A stretch of 64,000 nt of DNA, from assembly GCA_025602915.1 (NCBI GenBank), contig JAHLJZ010000090.1, positions 30,871-94,870 of the forward strand, in the 5' to 3' direction. Both the position numbers and the translations under genes were made by a program. Of the stretch, positions 1-10,376 are shown piece by piece (the first letter of the stretch is position 1; each line of letters starts with the position of its first letter). This DNA is from Paraphysoderma sedebokerense (lineage: Eukaryota; Blastocladiomycota; Physodermatomycetes; Physodermatales; Physodermataceae). The notes below the pieces were generated by a model. That model saw nothing but the letters and a program-made list of their open reading frames with translations, had not been told where the DNA came from and searched no databases.

Positions 1-3000
1 ACGTTCCTCTTGAACTTCCTTTTCGAGGTCACGAATTCGTTCGTTTCTTTTATTTGCAATGGCTAGTAAACCATAAATCCAAATTGCCATGAAAGCAATC
101 AAAGGCCCCAAGACAAGAATAGATCCAGCAAGTTGTAACACGTCCTTGGCGGTTACGTCGTTAATTTGTTGGATAGATTTGGTAATTACCGTGTAAGCGC
201 CGTCACCGCTTCCGCCTTCGAACGTAATGTTGTAGTTGGGGAATTTACGGAATGGACCGCATGTCTGGGATGGAGGAACACTATAATTCGTAAGAGTAAG
301 AAGAGGTCAATTTCAGTCCTAGATTATAAGAAATTAAAAGATGAGAGAATTTCAACGTACGCAACCATGGCGAAGAGAGTCGGACCAGCGGTAAGGATTA
401 ATGTCAGCAATAGAAACAGCAGGAAAAAGCTGACTTGTGAATACGAATTGTAGATTCTTCTTGGTGGAGCCGAGAAGCGGACAGTGATCCATTTCTTGAC
501 GAAGAACATGAAAAATCCAATGATGATTGAAAAGACTGACATAATAGGTGCGTAAACGGAGCCAATCCTATTGGAAGAATGGGTTAAATAATATCATTGA
601 GCGGCAATAATCTGAACGAAGTCTTACCAAACAATAGCTTGTCGATATACTAATTCTAAGATATTTGATGTGATATCGAATTCGTATACTCCCCAGATAG
701 TCTTTATTCCGACAGCCGACACAATCGAGATCACGCAACTTAAGATGAGATCTAACCATTGTAGTGTATAGAAACGTTTAGCAATTTCGTGTTCCCAACA
801 GCCAGTTTCTTTGGATGAATTGATAGCCTAATGTTCAATTCAAGACACATCAAAAGTTAATTGAGTTTGAAGTGAGGGCAAACAAAGAAATGATAAAGAT
901 TACATACCGATTTGTATAACGAAATGAGCAAAATATAGATAGAAGCAATCTTGATTAAGTAAGATCTGATTTAATGGTTAGAAAACGTATTTGAATCCAA
1001 TGTAAACATTGCGAAACTTACCTGGCCAGCGTCGCTCTCGTCTCCCATTGCGGGTCAGCATAAGACTCAAATTTAGCAATATAGAAAAACAAAAACGGCA
1101 AGACGGCATTGAAGAACGAAACTATATAAGGAGCGAAAGGTGCTGTGGTCAACGGTTTGGCGGTGTTTAAACCACAATGATCGACGACAGCCCCTTTGCT
1201 GAATACCGAACGGAAACTGAATAGGAAGTTGTTGACGGCGGTGTCGCAGCCTCGTGAAGCGTCCCAGATGAGGAAACCGGCGCCAACTAAAATTCCAATT
1301 GCCAATACGTTGCCGACGAAACGTTTACAAAATAAAATGAAGACATCACGTTTGCTAAGAGTTGATTTCTTTTGCTTCAGTTCGTATTGTGTGATTAATG
1401 TCTATGGGCGGGAGGTGAAACAATAAATCGTCGTATCAATATTAATGAAGTTACCGTCCGTAATCAAAATTCTTCATACCTTGTATGCGGTGGAAATAGC
1501 AAACATTTGATTTCTTTGTGAGCTTAAGTCTTCAACGGCATGATTCCAAGCTGTAAACGCTACAGAACAGAAGGGATAGACATCATCGGTCGCAATAGTC
1601 GTGGAAAATCCGGATTTACGAATAAATTCTCCTCGCATTCTGTCCACGGTTACATAAATGGGGTTCATTAGAATCAAAATGATGATGGTATAAAATCAGA
1701 AGGACTTTTAAATAGAAAAATTTGCGTACCCACGTATAATACCAACTAAACTCAGCGCCAAGAATGCCAGAATGACACATGTGTAAGCTAAATCCATACG
1801 ATATGTAAAGTTCAACATCCAGGGCCGATAACTTCGGTAGAAAAAGAATGTCTGGTCCCAAGGCACCTACAGCATCAAATCGTTAGTATTAAAAATCTAA
1901 ATTGTTGAAACCAACACACAATATCGCTTAACATACATCACCGCTGATGATTCCTCCAATGGTTGCAGCAATTCCAGGCCATTCTATACTTCGACCATAA
2001 GTCACGTTTGTAAAACCACTATTGTCATTCAACGGAACATAATCGACCATTCCAGCAATAATATTAATCAGCATGACGAAACTGAGCCAAACGATCATGA
2101 GAAACAAATTTAAAGTCCAGATCCATCTAGCCAGCATGAAATAAGAAGCAATGCCTGTTCCGAATCGTCCTTCAATGAATTTTAAGGATCCGGCCCAAAG
2201 TCGGTTTCTGTCTTTATGGTTTTTAGCGTAATTGCGCAACCATTTTTTGGCATTGTACATTTTGAGTCCCCACCAGTTCAAATTAGCACGTTCGTTTTCA
2301 ATTTTGAGACGACGACGACTGCATCATGGGAATAGAGCCATTGGCGCTGTCAGTGCTATGATACACTTGACGTATGAACAACTAGGAATCACATACCGGC
2401 TAAACTCTTGTTTGATGTCTTCTGTTGATCTTCCATCTAAAGAACGTACAGAACCGATAGATTTAACTTTTGTCGAAATTCTTCGATGAAGACTCGCACC
2501 CATATGATGACGACTTGCATACGAAGAATTCAATCCTGCATCTTCTTTCAGAGATGCTGTGGCCACGATTTCACCATTCTTGAGACTGTAAAGAGCCGAT
2601 TAGTTGGAAGAGAGAGAAAATTATGAGTGATAAAATCATACTTGGGTTGCAACGAAGCTTCGGTTTTTAGGTTCACAGGGGCAGCTTGATTTTTCTTTCG
2701 ATCAACAACTTCCACAAATTGCATATTGTAGGCTGTAATACTTCTATTACTAGCAGAATGTTTAATCGTGTTCCCTTTATTCATGACCACACTTAAACGG
2801 TTCTCGGCATTGGAGGTGGTGTTCGATCTTGTGCGTGCATTAATATCTTGAGCAACTTGGTCTGGTGGTTTGTAGAACTCTGGATTATGGGATTTGCGTC
2901 GCGGGGGCATCCCAAATCCGAGTGGTTCCAAAGAAGGTGCAGCAGTGACTGCTTTTCGAGCCATGGCTTCGTCATGAGCGATTTGTGCAGCGAGGGCTTC

Positions 3001-4714
3001 ATCTAAAAATATAGAGTGTTAAATTTCATTGATATTCAACCAGAACCACGAAAACATTGTAAAATATGAACCTCGACTCAAAGTATCCATAAAATTGATA
3101 GTCGGAGTGCCATCAGCCGGCGAAGTTGGGGATGCAGGAGTCGCTTGAATAATGGGGACTGCTAATGCTTGCACTGGTGGAACAGCAACAGATACTGCCT
3201 GTTGAGGTTGAGCCGTAGATGGTTGTTGAGGCTGAGCAATTGAAAATGCCTGCTGAGGTTGAGCCATGGGAACTGTCTGTTGCGGTTGAGCAATGGAAAC
3301 CTGATGAAATGTTAATTCCTGTAGGCTAACTGATGTGATAGAACAATTCAGTACCTGGGCCAACTTTGGTTGCTTTGATGTTGCAAGGAAAGGAGTGGAG
3401 GCAAGCGTGTCGTGCGATATTTGAGCTGCATTTGAAGTGGTTCTGGAGCCTGCAGTTTTCGCTTCCACATTGACAGCAACAACAGCATTCGCAGCGGATG
3501 GACCGGATTCAGGGACGGAAGGTTTCGATGTTGTCTTTGACATTGATTTCCGTGATGGAGGAGCTCCAGAATCTATTTCTGAATTTTTTCTAGATTCCTT
3601 CTTCTTGTGCTTTCGCTTTTTCTTCTCTCCACTATCATTATTGTCAACATCAACATCGGCAACATCGGAAGACTTCTTCTTCAATAACTCTTTCTTCTTC
3701 TTTTGACGTTGTTTTCTTCTTCTTTCTTTCTTCAATTCTTCTTCAGTTTTTTCTGGTCTACCTGCTTCTTGTGATCTCGAACCCCGTCGGGATCTCCTTC
3801 CAGCCGAAGTGGAGGGTTCAGGGGCAGCAACAGAGACTGAATTCGCAGGAACACCAACATCGGGGACCTTTGAATTTTGTGAATCTACATTCACGTTAGT
3901 ACTCACGGTAGATGCATCACTAAGTAATCTACTTCTATCATCTGTAGGACTTTGGGGTTCATCCTTCTGTACTTCATTCTCAGCGTCCGATTCCCCTTGG
4001 TCACTTTCAACATCGCTATTTACTTCATGAGAAGCAGGCGCATTATTACCTTTTTGCGATGCTCCTGAATTTTCCAATATAGCCGCACTAGAATTCATCG
4101 GCACAACTGGTAACTCTGGTTCTGAATCGTCAAAATCGAGAGTGGTTACTTCAGGAGCGGAAGTCATGTTTTCGGCGCTTTTGCTACCAGAGCTGATAGA
4201 AACCGGGGAAGTAGGTGCAGATTCTGGTGTTAAAACAGGTAGACTACTCCCAGTAGAGACTATTCTATCCAAACGGTCTGCTTGTAATGGTTAATTAATT
4301 TTGTTCAAGATAAAAATAATTCTACTCAAAATACTACAATGTAAGGGTTGAAATTTACCTCCGCTGGTGGTGTCGTCATCAGATAAACCGTCTACACTTT
4401 CACCGGCATCACTGGAGTTGTCATCTGAAAGAATTTGTTCACTGGCAATTGAGGGTTGAGAAGGACCTGAAAAACTCGCGAGATCACTTTTACTATTCGG
4501 AACGAGATTTTCATTTTCGTGTTCATCTAAATTAGAAGTTCAATTTGAAAGTTAAAAAATTCGTCAAATTTCATCAACTACAATAAATTTCCAATAAGTT
4601 CGCAATACAACATTATAATAACTTACCAAGAGAAGTACGAGATGAGTTTGTTTCAAAAGAAACTTGCGACGACTGTGAAGAAGTCGAGGATAACGAGGAA
4701 TTTGACCGCGACAT
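1..4714 (-). CDS. TMC-like multi-pass membrane protein (partial, C-terminus beyond window)
   Basis: Transmembrane channel-like family; animal members are mechanotransduction or leak channels, the fungal role is unknown. The start ATG at 4714 opens a Ser-rich N-terminus. Exons are approximately 4714-4627, 4526-4359, 4277-3072, 3002-2642, 2585-2394, 2316-1938 and 1866-1731, continuing to the window edge. The roughly 700-residue cytoplasmic N-terminal part is disordered: acidic and Ser-rich, a Lys/Arg-rich stretch near 3600-3750, and QPQQ repeats near 3190-3290. The membrane part shows the family's FGTGIASYF...RW box just before TM1 (about 2100-2170). A degenerate form of the TMC signature, CWEHEIAKRFY (family form CWETxVGQE), lies near 760-800, followed by the ITSNILELVYRQAIVW segment near 610-660. 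The last visible residues are charged and probably coiled coil. The exon boundary near 1675-1730 could not be resolved with a standard acceptor. Confidence 0.8.
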
Positions 4715-5786
4715 ATATGTTATCGAAGTTATTCGTAAACAAGTGCCATGAATTCAAATAGAAGAAATGTCTCTTTCGGTTTCACAATTTAAATTGACGG
4801 GAGGAGAAATTTAGTCTCTTTTTCCGTCTGGGATAATTGGGGAAATATGTAAAAAGAAAAAAAAAATGACTGAGGAAATGTACGCGACGAAGTAGGCACG
4901 TAGCGGGCCCAGAGTTGAGGAGTGAATTTGAATTTTGCAAGGGAATGTTCCTAACTTCCAGCTGTCGAGAATTTGAATAGCCTGGACGATTTTGAATGTC
5001 AGGCGCGATCATTACTTGAATTCGTCATTTCATGAAGTTGACAGCTTGGTATTCTCATTTGAGACATTCCCTCGGCAGACCACAAGCGAAGGGCAAAATA
5101 CTAATCAAATCACAAAAGAATGGAAATGTTAAGATATATTTTATGTTTAAAATATAACAACGAAATATTTGAAATTCGATTCTTTAAAGTAAGGAAAGCA
5201 CCAGAAATTTAGAGCTACAAATTCTGGATAGGACATTTTATATTTACCAATCCAGACCAACAAAAGACAAAAACACTATGCAGACAACGAAACAAGAAAA
5301 GAAGAACTAAATAAATTGAAACTGTAGGTCCATTATAATTTTAAAAAAAAAAATTCCAAAAATAAACCAGTCAAGTTCGTGATGGAGGGGGAAACGTAGA
5401 TTGTGGATAACCCTCCATCCTCGGACCGGCGAGATTCGAAAGCGTTGCCTTCTGATTATATACGACACGCACTTTACCACTCGGCTGCACAACGACTTAC
5501 TACAGTCTTCCATATTTGAGATATATTCTGCTTTGTTTTTGCACCACAACATTGCGAACTAGCCATAAATTGAAGAAAATATCCAAAGCAAATGTTACTG
5601 CGCATTTAAAACAATACTCTTAAATAATTAAACACTCAAATCAACCTATCTATATCTCCCAAAAGCCAACTGTTTTTTTTAAGGGCGTGGTCAGCGTGCC
5701 GTATTTTAAGTGAGGCAATCACAATTCATGACCTTTAAACCTGTCACTTTACTTATACAAGAAATGCAATGGTAACCTCTAACCCG
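4715..5786. other. Intergenic region between divergent genes
   Basis: About 1.1 kb between the starts of the TMC-like gene (minus) and the secreted glycoprotein gene (plus), so it should hold both promoters. Short open frames on the minus strand (for example 4782-5012 and 5307-5552) show no family resemblance. A tRNA-like stretch near 5400-5500 does not fold convincingly. No other element is seen. Confidence 0.5.
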
Positions 5787-5796
5787 ATATATATAC
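5787..5796 (+). promoter_or_regulatory. TATA-like box of the secreted glycoprotein gene
   Basis: An alternating TA run (ATATATATAC context) lies about 56-65 bases upstream of the ATG at 5852, a plausible core promoter position for a short 5' leader. The assignment rests on sequence and spacing only. Confidence 0.4.
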
Positions 5797-5851
5797 ACAA
5801 TTCAAGTACCGAACAGTATTCACATCGCATTGTCTTGGGTGTTTTAAAAGG

Positions 5852-6937
5852 ATGAAGACATGGTTGCTAGCGTTACAGTTGAGTGTGAGTTTGATTTTTG
5901 GGGTTTGGTGTTTATCGGTTGATGCGGCGGTGATTAGCGTTGTTCAGTCTCGATATCGGTTTGCGGAATTTGAGGTAGTTAAAGATGGTCCAAGTCCGTC
6001 TTGTAACTCTTCGTTTTTGGGTAACAGTCTTATCGATTCATTGTTATCCAATACGTCGACGGTACCTCCGCCTTTTGCTGTTCCTCTTGAACCTGTGGTC
6101 TCTCGTGGGAATTATTTGGATAAAGATGGAAAAATCGAATTCTCGCATCAACTTGATTCAGTTTATATTCCCCATCATTATTCGTCTGTGATAGATGTAT
6201 CTCCAACCTCCGAATCCGAGTCGTCTCTTCTCCACGAGTTTTACCGTAACCTCACCACTTCACACTCTTTGTTGGGTTTACTGAATACATCTGAATCGGT
6301 GGTATTCCCCAAATTCGGAAACTGTAGTCTCCCTCGTTCTTCGGATTCAAAAACGTTTCACCTCGGTTCTCCTTTTCGGGAATTAACGAACTGGTTTATC
6401 AATTTGTTTCAACGGATCCCAGCGGCGACAGGGTGGGTCGAACTCAACCGTTTTGATTTATGGCATGCACATATATTCGTTCGGGGTTGTAAATCTAAAT
6501 ATTTCGCTTCTGAACACAGCAAACAAGGGCAAAAGGAAAAGGGAATTGAAAATGAAAAGTCGGTGTTGGGAATCTTGTTTCATGCTCAAGAGTATCCGAA
6601 TCGGAATGAATCAGAGTTCCCTTTTAACCTAGGATACTGCCAATTCAATTCCACACTACGCTACAACGTCACCAACATGGCGAAACGTAACTTTCTATAC
6701 CTCATGTTTCCGTCCTCCTCTTCCATCAACGACTCTCATTCAAGTTCGTCACCAAAGATAGAATCTAAACTGTTTATGTTGGCTAGTTCAAAAGGTGGAA
6801 CAGAGGTGCCAGAGGGGGTAAAAAAGGTATTGGGGGAGGCACCGCTTTATACCGTTTACGAAGATTACTTGGGAATAGTGCTTGGTGATTTGTATTACCT
6901 GAACGATGTTGGACTGGGTTGGATCGGTGCGAGGTAG
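5852..6937 (+). CDS. Secreted or cell-surface N-glycoprotein, unrecognised family
   Basis: A single-exon gene of 361 residues. Residues 1-25 form a clear signal peptide: a Lys near the start, a hydrophobic Leu/Val-rich core and an A-x-A-type site around DAA. The mature part has many N-x-S/T sequons (for example NSS, NTS, NLT, NTS, NCS, NES, NST, NVT, NDS) and several cysteines, as expected for a secretory-pathway glycoprotein. No transmembrane helix is evident after the signal peptide, and I do not recognise a domain. The central segment around WVELNRFDLWHAHIFVRGC and the C-terminus DLYYLNDVGLGWIGAR look like folded cores. The last 24 codons and the 3' region recur at 9892-9963 as part of a segmental duplication, so this locus has been duplicated in part. 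Confidence 0.75.
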   Translation: MKTWLLALQLSVSLIFGVWCLSVDAAVISVVQSRYRFAEFEVVKDGPSPSCNSSFLGNSLIDSLLSNTSTVPPPFAVPLEPVVSRGNYLDKDGKIEFSHQLDSVYIPHHYSSVIDVSPTSESESSLLHEFYRNLTTSHSLLGLLNTSESVVFPKFGNCSLPRSSDSKTFHLGSPFRELTNWFINLFQRIPAATGWVELNRFDLWHAHIFVRGCKSKYFASEHSKQGQKEKGIENEKSVLGILFHAQEYPNRNESEFPFNLGYCQFNSTLRYNVTNMAKRNFLYLMFPSSSSINDSHSSSSPKIESKLFMLASSKGGTEVPEGVKKVLGEAPLYTVYEDYLGIVLGDLYYLNDVGLGWIGAR

Positions 6938-7370
6938 AATTTTGTGATTGTTTCATAACAGGCTTCTTTGTATAGTCTTTTGATGGATTACATTTGAACA
7001 CCCAACACAATGTAAATATATATACAATATAGATAGACAATTCATTAATACATTGCAACTCTGTACAAATTCTTCACTCATCATCCAAGGGAATCCACGT
7101 GACTTTCATTTCCTTCGTTCCCTTCATTTGTCGCGTTTCTCTCTTCCCTCAATTCCTCTCTTCCACAATCATCCTCAACTAAACCCATCCCACCATCTCT
7201 ACAAAATGGCACCCATACGTAAAACTCAAACCAAATCCAAATCTAAAACTAAACCCAACCCTTCAGCTCCTGGTTCTTCCGTTAAGAACCCCCAAAAACC
7301 AACGTCAATCGGTGGCACCGTGGCGCCAACATGGATTCCACCAGACCTAAAAAATTGAGTATCATTGATC
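6862..7370 (+). repeat. Segmental duplication, copy 1
   Basis: This segment contains the last 24 codons of the secreted glycoprotein gene, its 3' region and the first exon of a gene beginning MAPIRK. It closely matches 9892-10376 in the same orientation, differing by scattered substitutions and small indels. Homology fades after the AAATTGAGTA word near 7355-7365. Confidence 0.85.
7206..7358 (+). pseudogene. Truncated 5' copy of the coiled-coil gene at 10229
   Basis: Encodes about 50 residues starting MAPIRKTQTKSKSKTK and ending in a stop at 7356-7358. It matches the first exon of the gene at 10229 (MAPIRKAHTKSKTKTK, then SAPGSSVKNPQKP in both) but lacks the downstream exons. The reading frame also departs from the intact copy near 7320, where small indels change GGATMGSTRLG to GGTVAPTWIPP. 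It is best read as a relic of the segmental duplication; a short expressed peptide cannot be excluded. Confidence 0.6.
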
Positions 7371-7631
7371 TTGGTGCGAGAGTGAAGATCTGAGAGAATG
7401 ATAAGAAAACTGGGGATTGTGGCGATGGAGAAAGATGCTACAGAAACACAGAGTCATGAATAGTGACAGTTTAAGTGCCCGAGAGCGAATGGAGAGTAAA
7501 CCGACATCAACAGCATCATTGGAAGCTGTAGCTTTCTTACTGACAAGACAAGCAGCATTTGTTGCATCAGTATGTACCATAATCTGACGACGATTAGACT
7601 GAGCACTAATCCTCTGAACTTTCTTCTGCAT
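7362..7631 (-). pseudogene. Possible RNase H-like retroelement fragment
   Basis: An open minus-strand stretch of 89 codons includes RRQIMVHTDATNAACLVSK followed by a helical segment. It loosely resembles the region around a catalytic Asp in RNase H domains of some retroelements (TD-x-x-x-A...). No flanking reverse transcriptase, terminal repeats or target-site duplication could be seen. It directly adjoins the breakpoint of duplication copy 1, which fits an insertion scar. The family assignment is tentative. Confidence 0.25.
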
Positions 7632-7816
7632 TTATGTCCACAAATGAGTTCTACCTGAAACGAAAACACGAAATCGGTCACAATGCAGGTAATCCGGAGT
7701 AAGGATAATGGGATAATAGAAATTCTATGGGACAGGAGTATGGGACAGGATTCCCACATTTCAATCATGATCATTTCTTGGCAATAGAAAGGTTTTCCCA
7801 AGCACTTCATTCTTTA

Positions 7817-8572
7817 TTACTCATTAGAAACATAATATTTTGTATTCATAAAAAATTTTGTACCCGTGCATTCAAATCCTCCTGGCGTAAGGTCCAGGAA
7901 CTCAAATCCCATATCCCATAGAGTTTCCATTATCATATTATCCTCACTCTTGATTCTCTTTCTCAAATGTAACATATTCTTCAAGTCGAATTCCTCAAGC
8001 CTCAAAACACTGTCTATGAACTCTTCGTGATATGATAAGACTGAATCTGTGATGTAATGACAAAAGTCCCTTCGATTGTTCAATACAAATATCGTCGCAC
8101 CCGCTTCATCCTCATCGCTCAGGTAACGTGAAATCTTTCTACGAAAGTCCATCGTCGGAAACGCTAACTTATGAGTTTGAATCATGTCTGGTTTCGACTC
8201 CATGAACGACACAAAGTATTTACTTCCGACATTCCAATCGCAAATTTCACGATGTTGATCTAAACTTCGTTCTTTCAAAATGTCGGGAATGTAACTCTCA
8301 ATAGTCGCCCGGTAATACGATTCATACGTTCCAAACATAGCGATCATCTTGTCATAATCCGGACCATTCTCTTCCTTTACAGTTTCTAAACCCTTCTCTT
8401 CAATTTCGTCCCTCATTTCGCCGCAGTATTCCTCATAGCCAATAGATTCGTAATCCCTTCCGACCTCGTCAAAGATGTCATTAACGGTTTTACCCTTTGC
8501 GCCTTTAAGCATCCCTCCCAACCAGGTCGACAGTTTCCAACTTGAGTGATCTTCTAATGTCGCAATTCCCAT
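7817..8572 (-). CDS. Orphan 251-residue protein
   Basis: A single-exon frame with ATG at 8572 and stop at 7817. A TATA box (GTATAAAA on the minus strand, 8651-8644) lies about 72 bases upstream, which supports this start. The product is acidic and soluble: no signal peptide or membrane helix. Residues 65-110 are rich in Tyr/Glu (NGPDYDKMIAMFGTYESYY), and a hydrophobic strand-like TIFVLNN follows near 158-164. That layout would not be out of place in a HAD or other Rossmann-like fold, but no DxD-type nucleophile motif is evident, so no function is proposed. The gene lies entirely between the two copies of the segmental duplication, and its neighbours are degenerate, so it may have arrived with the rearrangement. 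Confidence 0.6.
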   Translation of the reverse strand: MGIATLEDHSSWKLSTWLGGMLKGAKGKTVNDIFDEVGRDYESIGYEEYCGEMRDEIEEKGLETVKEENGPDYDKMIAMFGTYESYYRATIESYIPDILKERSLDQHREICDWNVGSKYFVSFMESKPDMIQTHKLAFPTMDFRRKISRYLSDEDEAGATIFVLNNRRDFCHYITDSVLSYHEEFIDSVLRLEEFDLKNMLHLRKRIKSEDNMIMETLWDMGFEFLDLTPGGFECTGTKFFMNTKYYVSNE

Positions 8573-8643
8573 GATTTGTGTTGAATTGTTTATTTTACTA
8601 TTTGACGAAAGAATGATGGTGCACTGAGAGTATCACGCACCTG

Positions 8644-8651
8644 TTTTATAC
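8644..8651 (-). promoter_or_regulatory. TATA box of the orphan gene
   Basis: GTATAAAA read on the minus strand, about 72 bases upstream of the ATG at 8572. It is a good match to a canonical TATA element at a sensible distance. Confidence 0.5.
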
Positions 8652-8927
8652 CCTCAGAATCCGCAGTATGTCGCACCAATTTTCCTTGTACCCAGTAAAG
8701 CCACATCATAAATTCGGTGGCTTGGAACTGTTGGAAGTCGGGGACTCGAGAGTTTCCACAATCCAAAGTCGAAAAATACTATATTTCATCGGAAAAAAAA
8801 TATAATTAATCAATGTTGCTCCCCCACATTTTCTTTCAACCATTACTTCAGCAGGCTTGCATTTTTTTCCGGATAATTATACGGTGAAGGATGAGTGGAA
8901 TACCTATTGTAACATTAATTCGGCTTT

Positions 8928-9600
8928 GTGCCAACATATGCTCTCTGCAAAGGGGATTTCAATCGGCGATATAAATTTTCGAGCAACGTAACACTCTATT
9001 TGCAACTATCTGACACCCAGATTTTGTTCAATTATCTTCGTCCTTTGATTACAACTTTATGCAGAAGGAAGAACTTTTCGGAAAAATTGGTTCGCTTTTC
9101 ACTAATTTTCGATGCTACATCTTTTAACATCCACCATCGGTATTGCCATGCATGTAAGACCATTAGAATTATATTCAAAATTCCGGTTTATCAAAAATTC
9201 AATTTTGTGCGTAACCTTCATCACTGGTGCTTCGATTATCTCAGACGTATCACACTTGAGAGTTATCGCCGACACACAGCATTATGTTGATGGGTTTTCT
9301 GGAGTATTATTAGCATTTCAAACATACCAATCGGCAAGGTGTACAAGCATGCTTAGTCACCGTGGATTTCGCTTGCATACTTGTCATTTCATATTCTGTG
9401 GGAACATTCTTCAATATTCGACCTCCTAGCCAGTTTTATACGTGGGCTTGGAATATATGCTGGTGAATGTGCTCTCAGATTCATTTCTCAAACTGCAACA
9501 AAGGGGTTATACTTTCTGACTGGCACGCCAAAGTCTGCCAGGTTTACAACTCTCACTTGTTGCCGCAATATCAGCAGGCGTTATTCAGTATAGTTTGAAC
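8928..9600 (+). pseudogene. Degenerate coding remnant, possibly PAP2-phosphatase-like
   Basis: Overlapping short plus-strand frames (8928-9290, 9112-9429, 9381-9593) look like decayed coding sequence rather than random DNA. The frame from 9112 encodes hydrophobic helices, then SHLRVIADTQHYVDGFSG and a further hydrophobic segment. This order loosely resembles the last motif of lipid-phosphate phosphatases (SR...H...D followed by a membrane helix), but the spacing is imperfect and the other motifs are not intact. The stretch lies between the two duplication copies. The identity is weakly supported. Confidence 0.25.
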
Positions 9601-9891
9601 TTCAAAAATTATTTTTATATGGACGATACTACTCCTTTATATACAATTGCTTTGCGAACATCCCCAGACACAATAGGACCAGGCCTTTTAGGTTGACGCC
9701 GTCGGGTATTTACTATCTTCTAGGTTGAGATTGAACTTGTTCCGTGAGCGATGCAAGAAGGCGGGCCGGCCGATTCTAAAGACATATAGAATAAGTAGCT
9801 GTAAAATTTAAGATGTAACAGCATCTTATCCATATTTATAAACCAGATATGGCTATCGTGAAATCTGACATCTCACATTCGAGATGCCAGA

Positions 9892-10376
9892 TTACTTGGG
9901 AATAGTACTTGGGGATTTGTATTACCTGAACGTAGTTGGACTGGGTTGGATCGGTGCGAGGTAGAATTTTGTGATTGTCATAACTGAGTTCTTTGCATAG
10001 TCATTTTATATATTCCATTTGAACACACCACACAATGTAAATACACATACAATATAGATAGACAATCTATTAATACATTGCAACTATGTAATTCACCACA
10101 CTATGCGAGGGAATCCACGTGACTTTCATTTCCGTCCGTTCGCTTTCAATTTCTCGCGTTCCTCTTTTCTCTCTATTCCTCTCTTCCACACTCATCCTCA
10201 ACTGAACCCGTTCCACCATCTCTAAAAAATGGCACCCATCCGTAAGGCCCATACCAAATCCAAAACTAAAACTAAACCAAACACTTCAGCCCCTGGTTCT
10301 TCCGTTAAGAACCCCCAAAAACCAATGCCAATCGGTGGCGCCACCATGGGTTCCACCAGACTAGGTAAATTGAGTA
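9892..10376 (+). repeat. Segmental duplication, copy 2
   Basis: Second copy of 6862-7370. It begins inside the codons for DYLGIVLGDLYYLN, the tail of the secreted glycoprotein, runs through that gene's stop and 3' region, and continues into the first exon of the coiled-coil gene. The glycoprotein part here is only a 24-codon fragment and cannot be a gene. The first-exon part is intact and leads into the full gene at 10229. Confidence 0.85.

Noticed and set aside
3190-3300. QPQQ repeat considered as a separate satellite
   Set aside because: In frame within the TMC-like N-terminal exon and best explained as low-complexity coding sequence.
5395-5500. tRNA-like stretch with A-box- and B-box-like words (minus strand, GCCGAGTGGTAAAG and TTCGAATC)
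   Set aside because: Acceptor, anticodon and T stems do not pair; at best a tRNA-derived relic.
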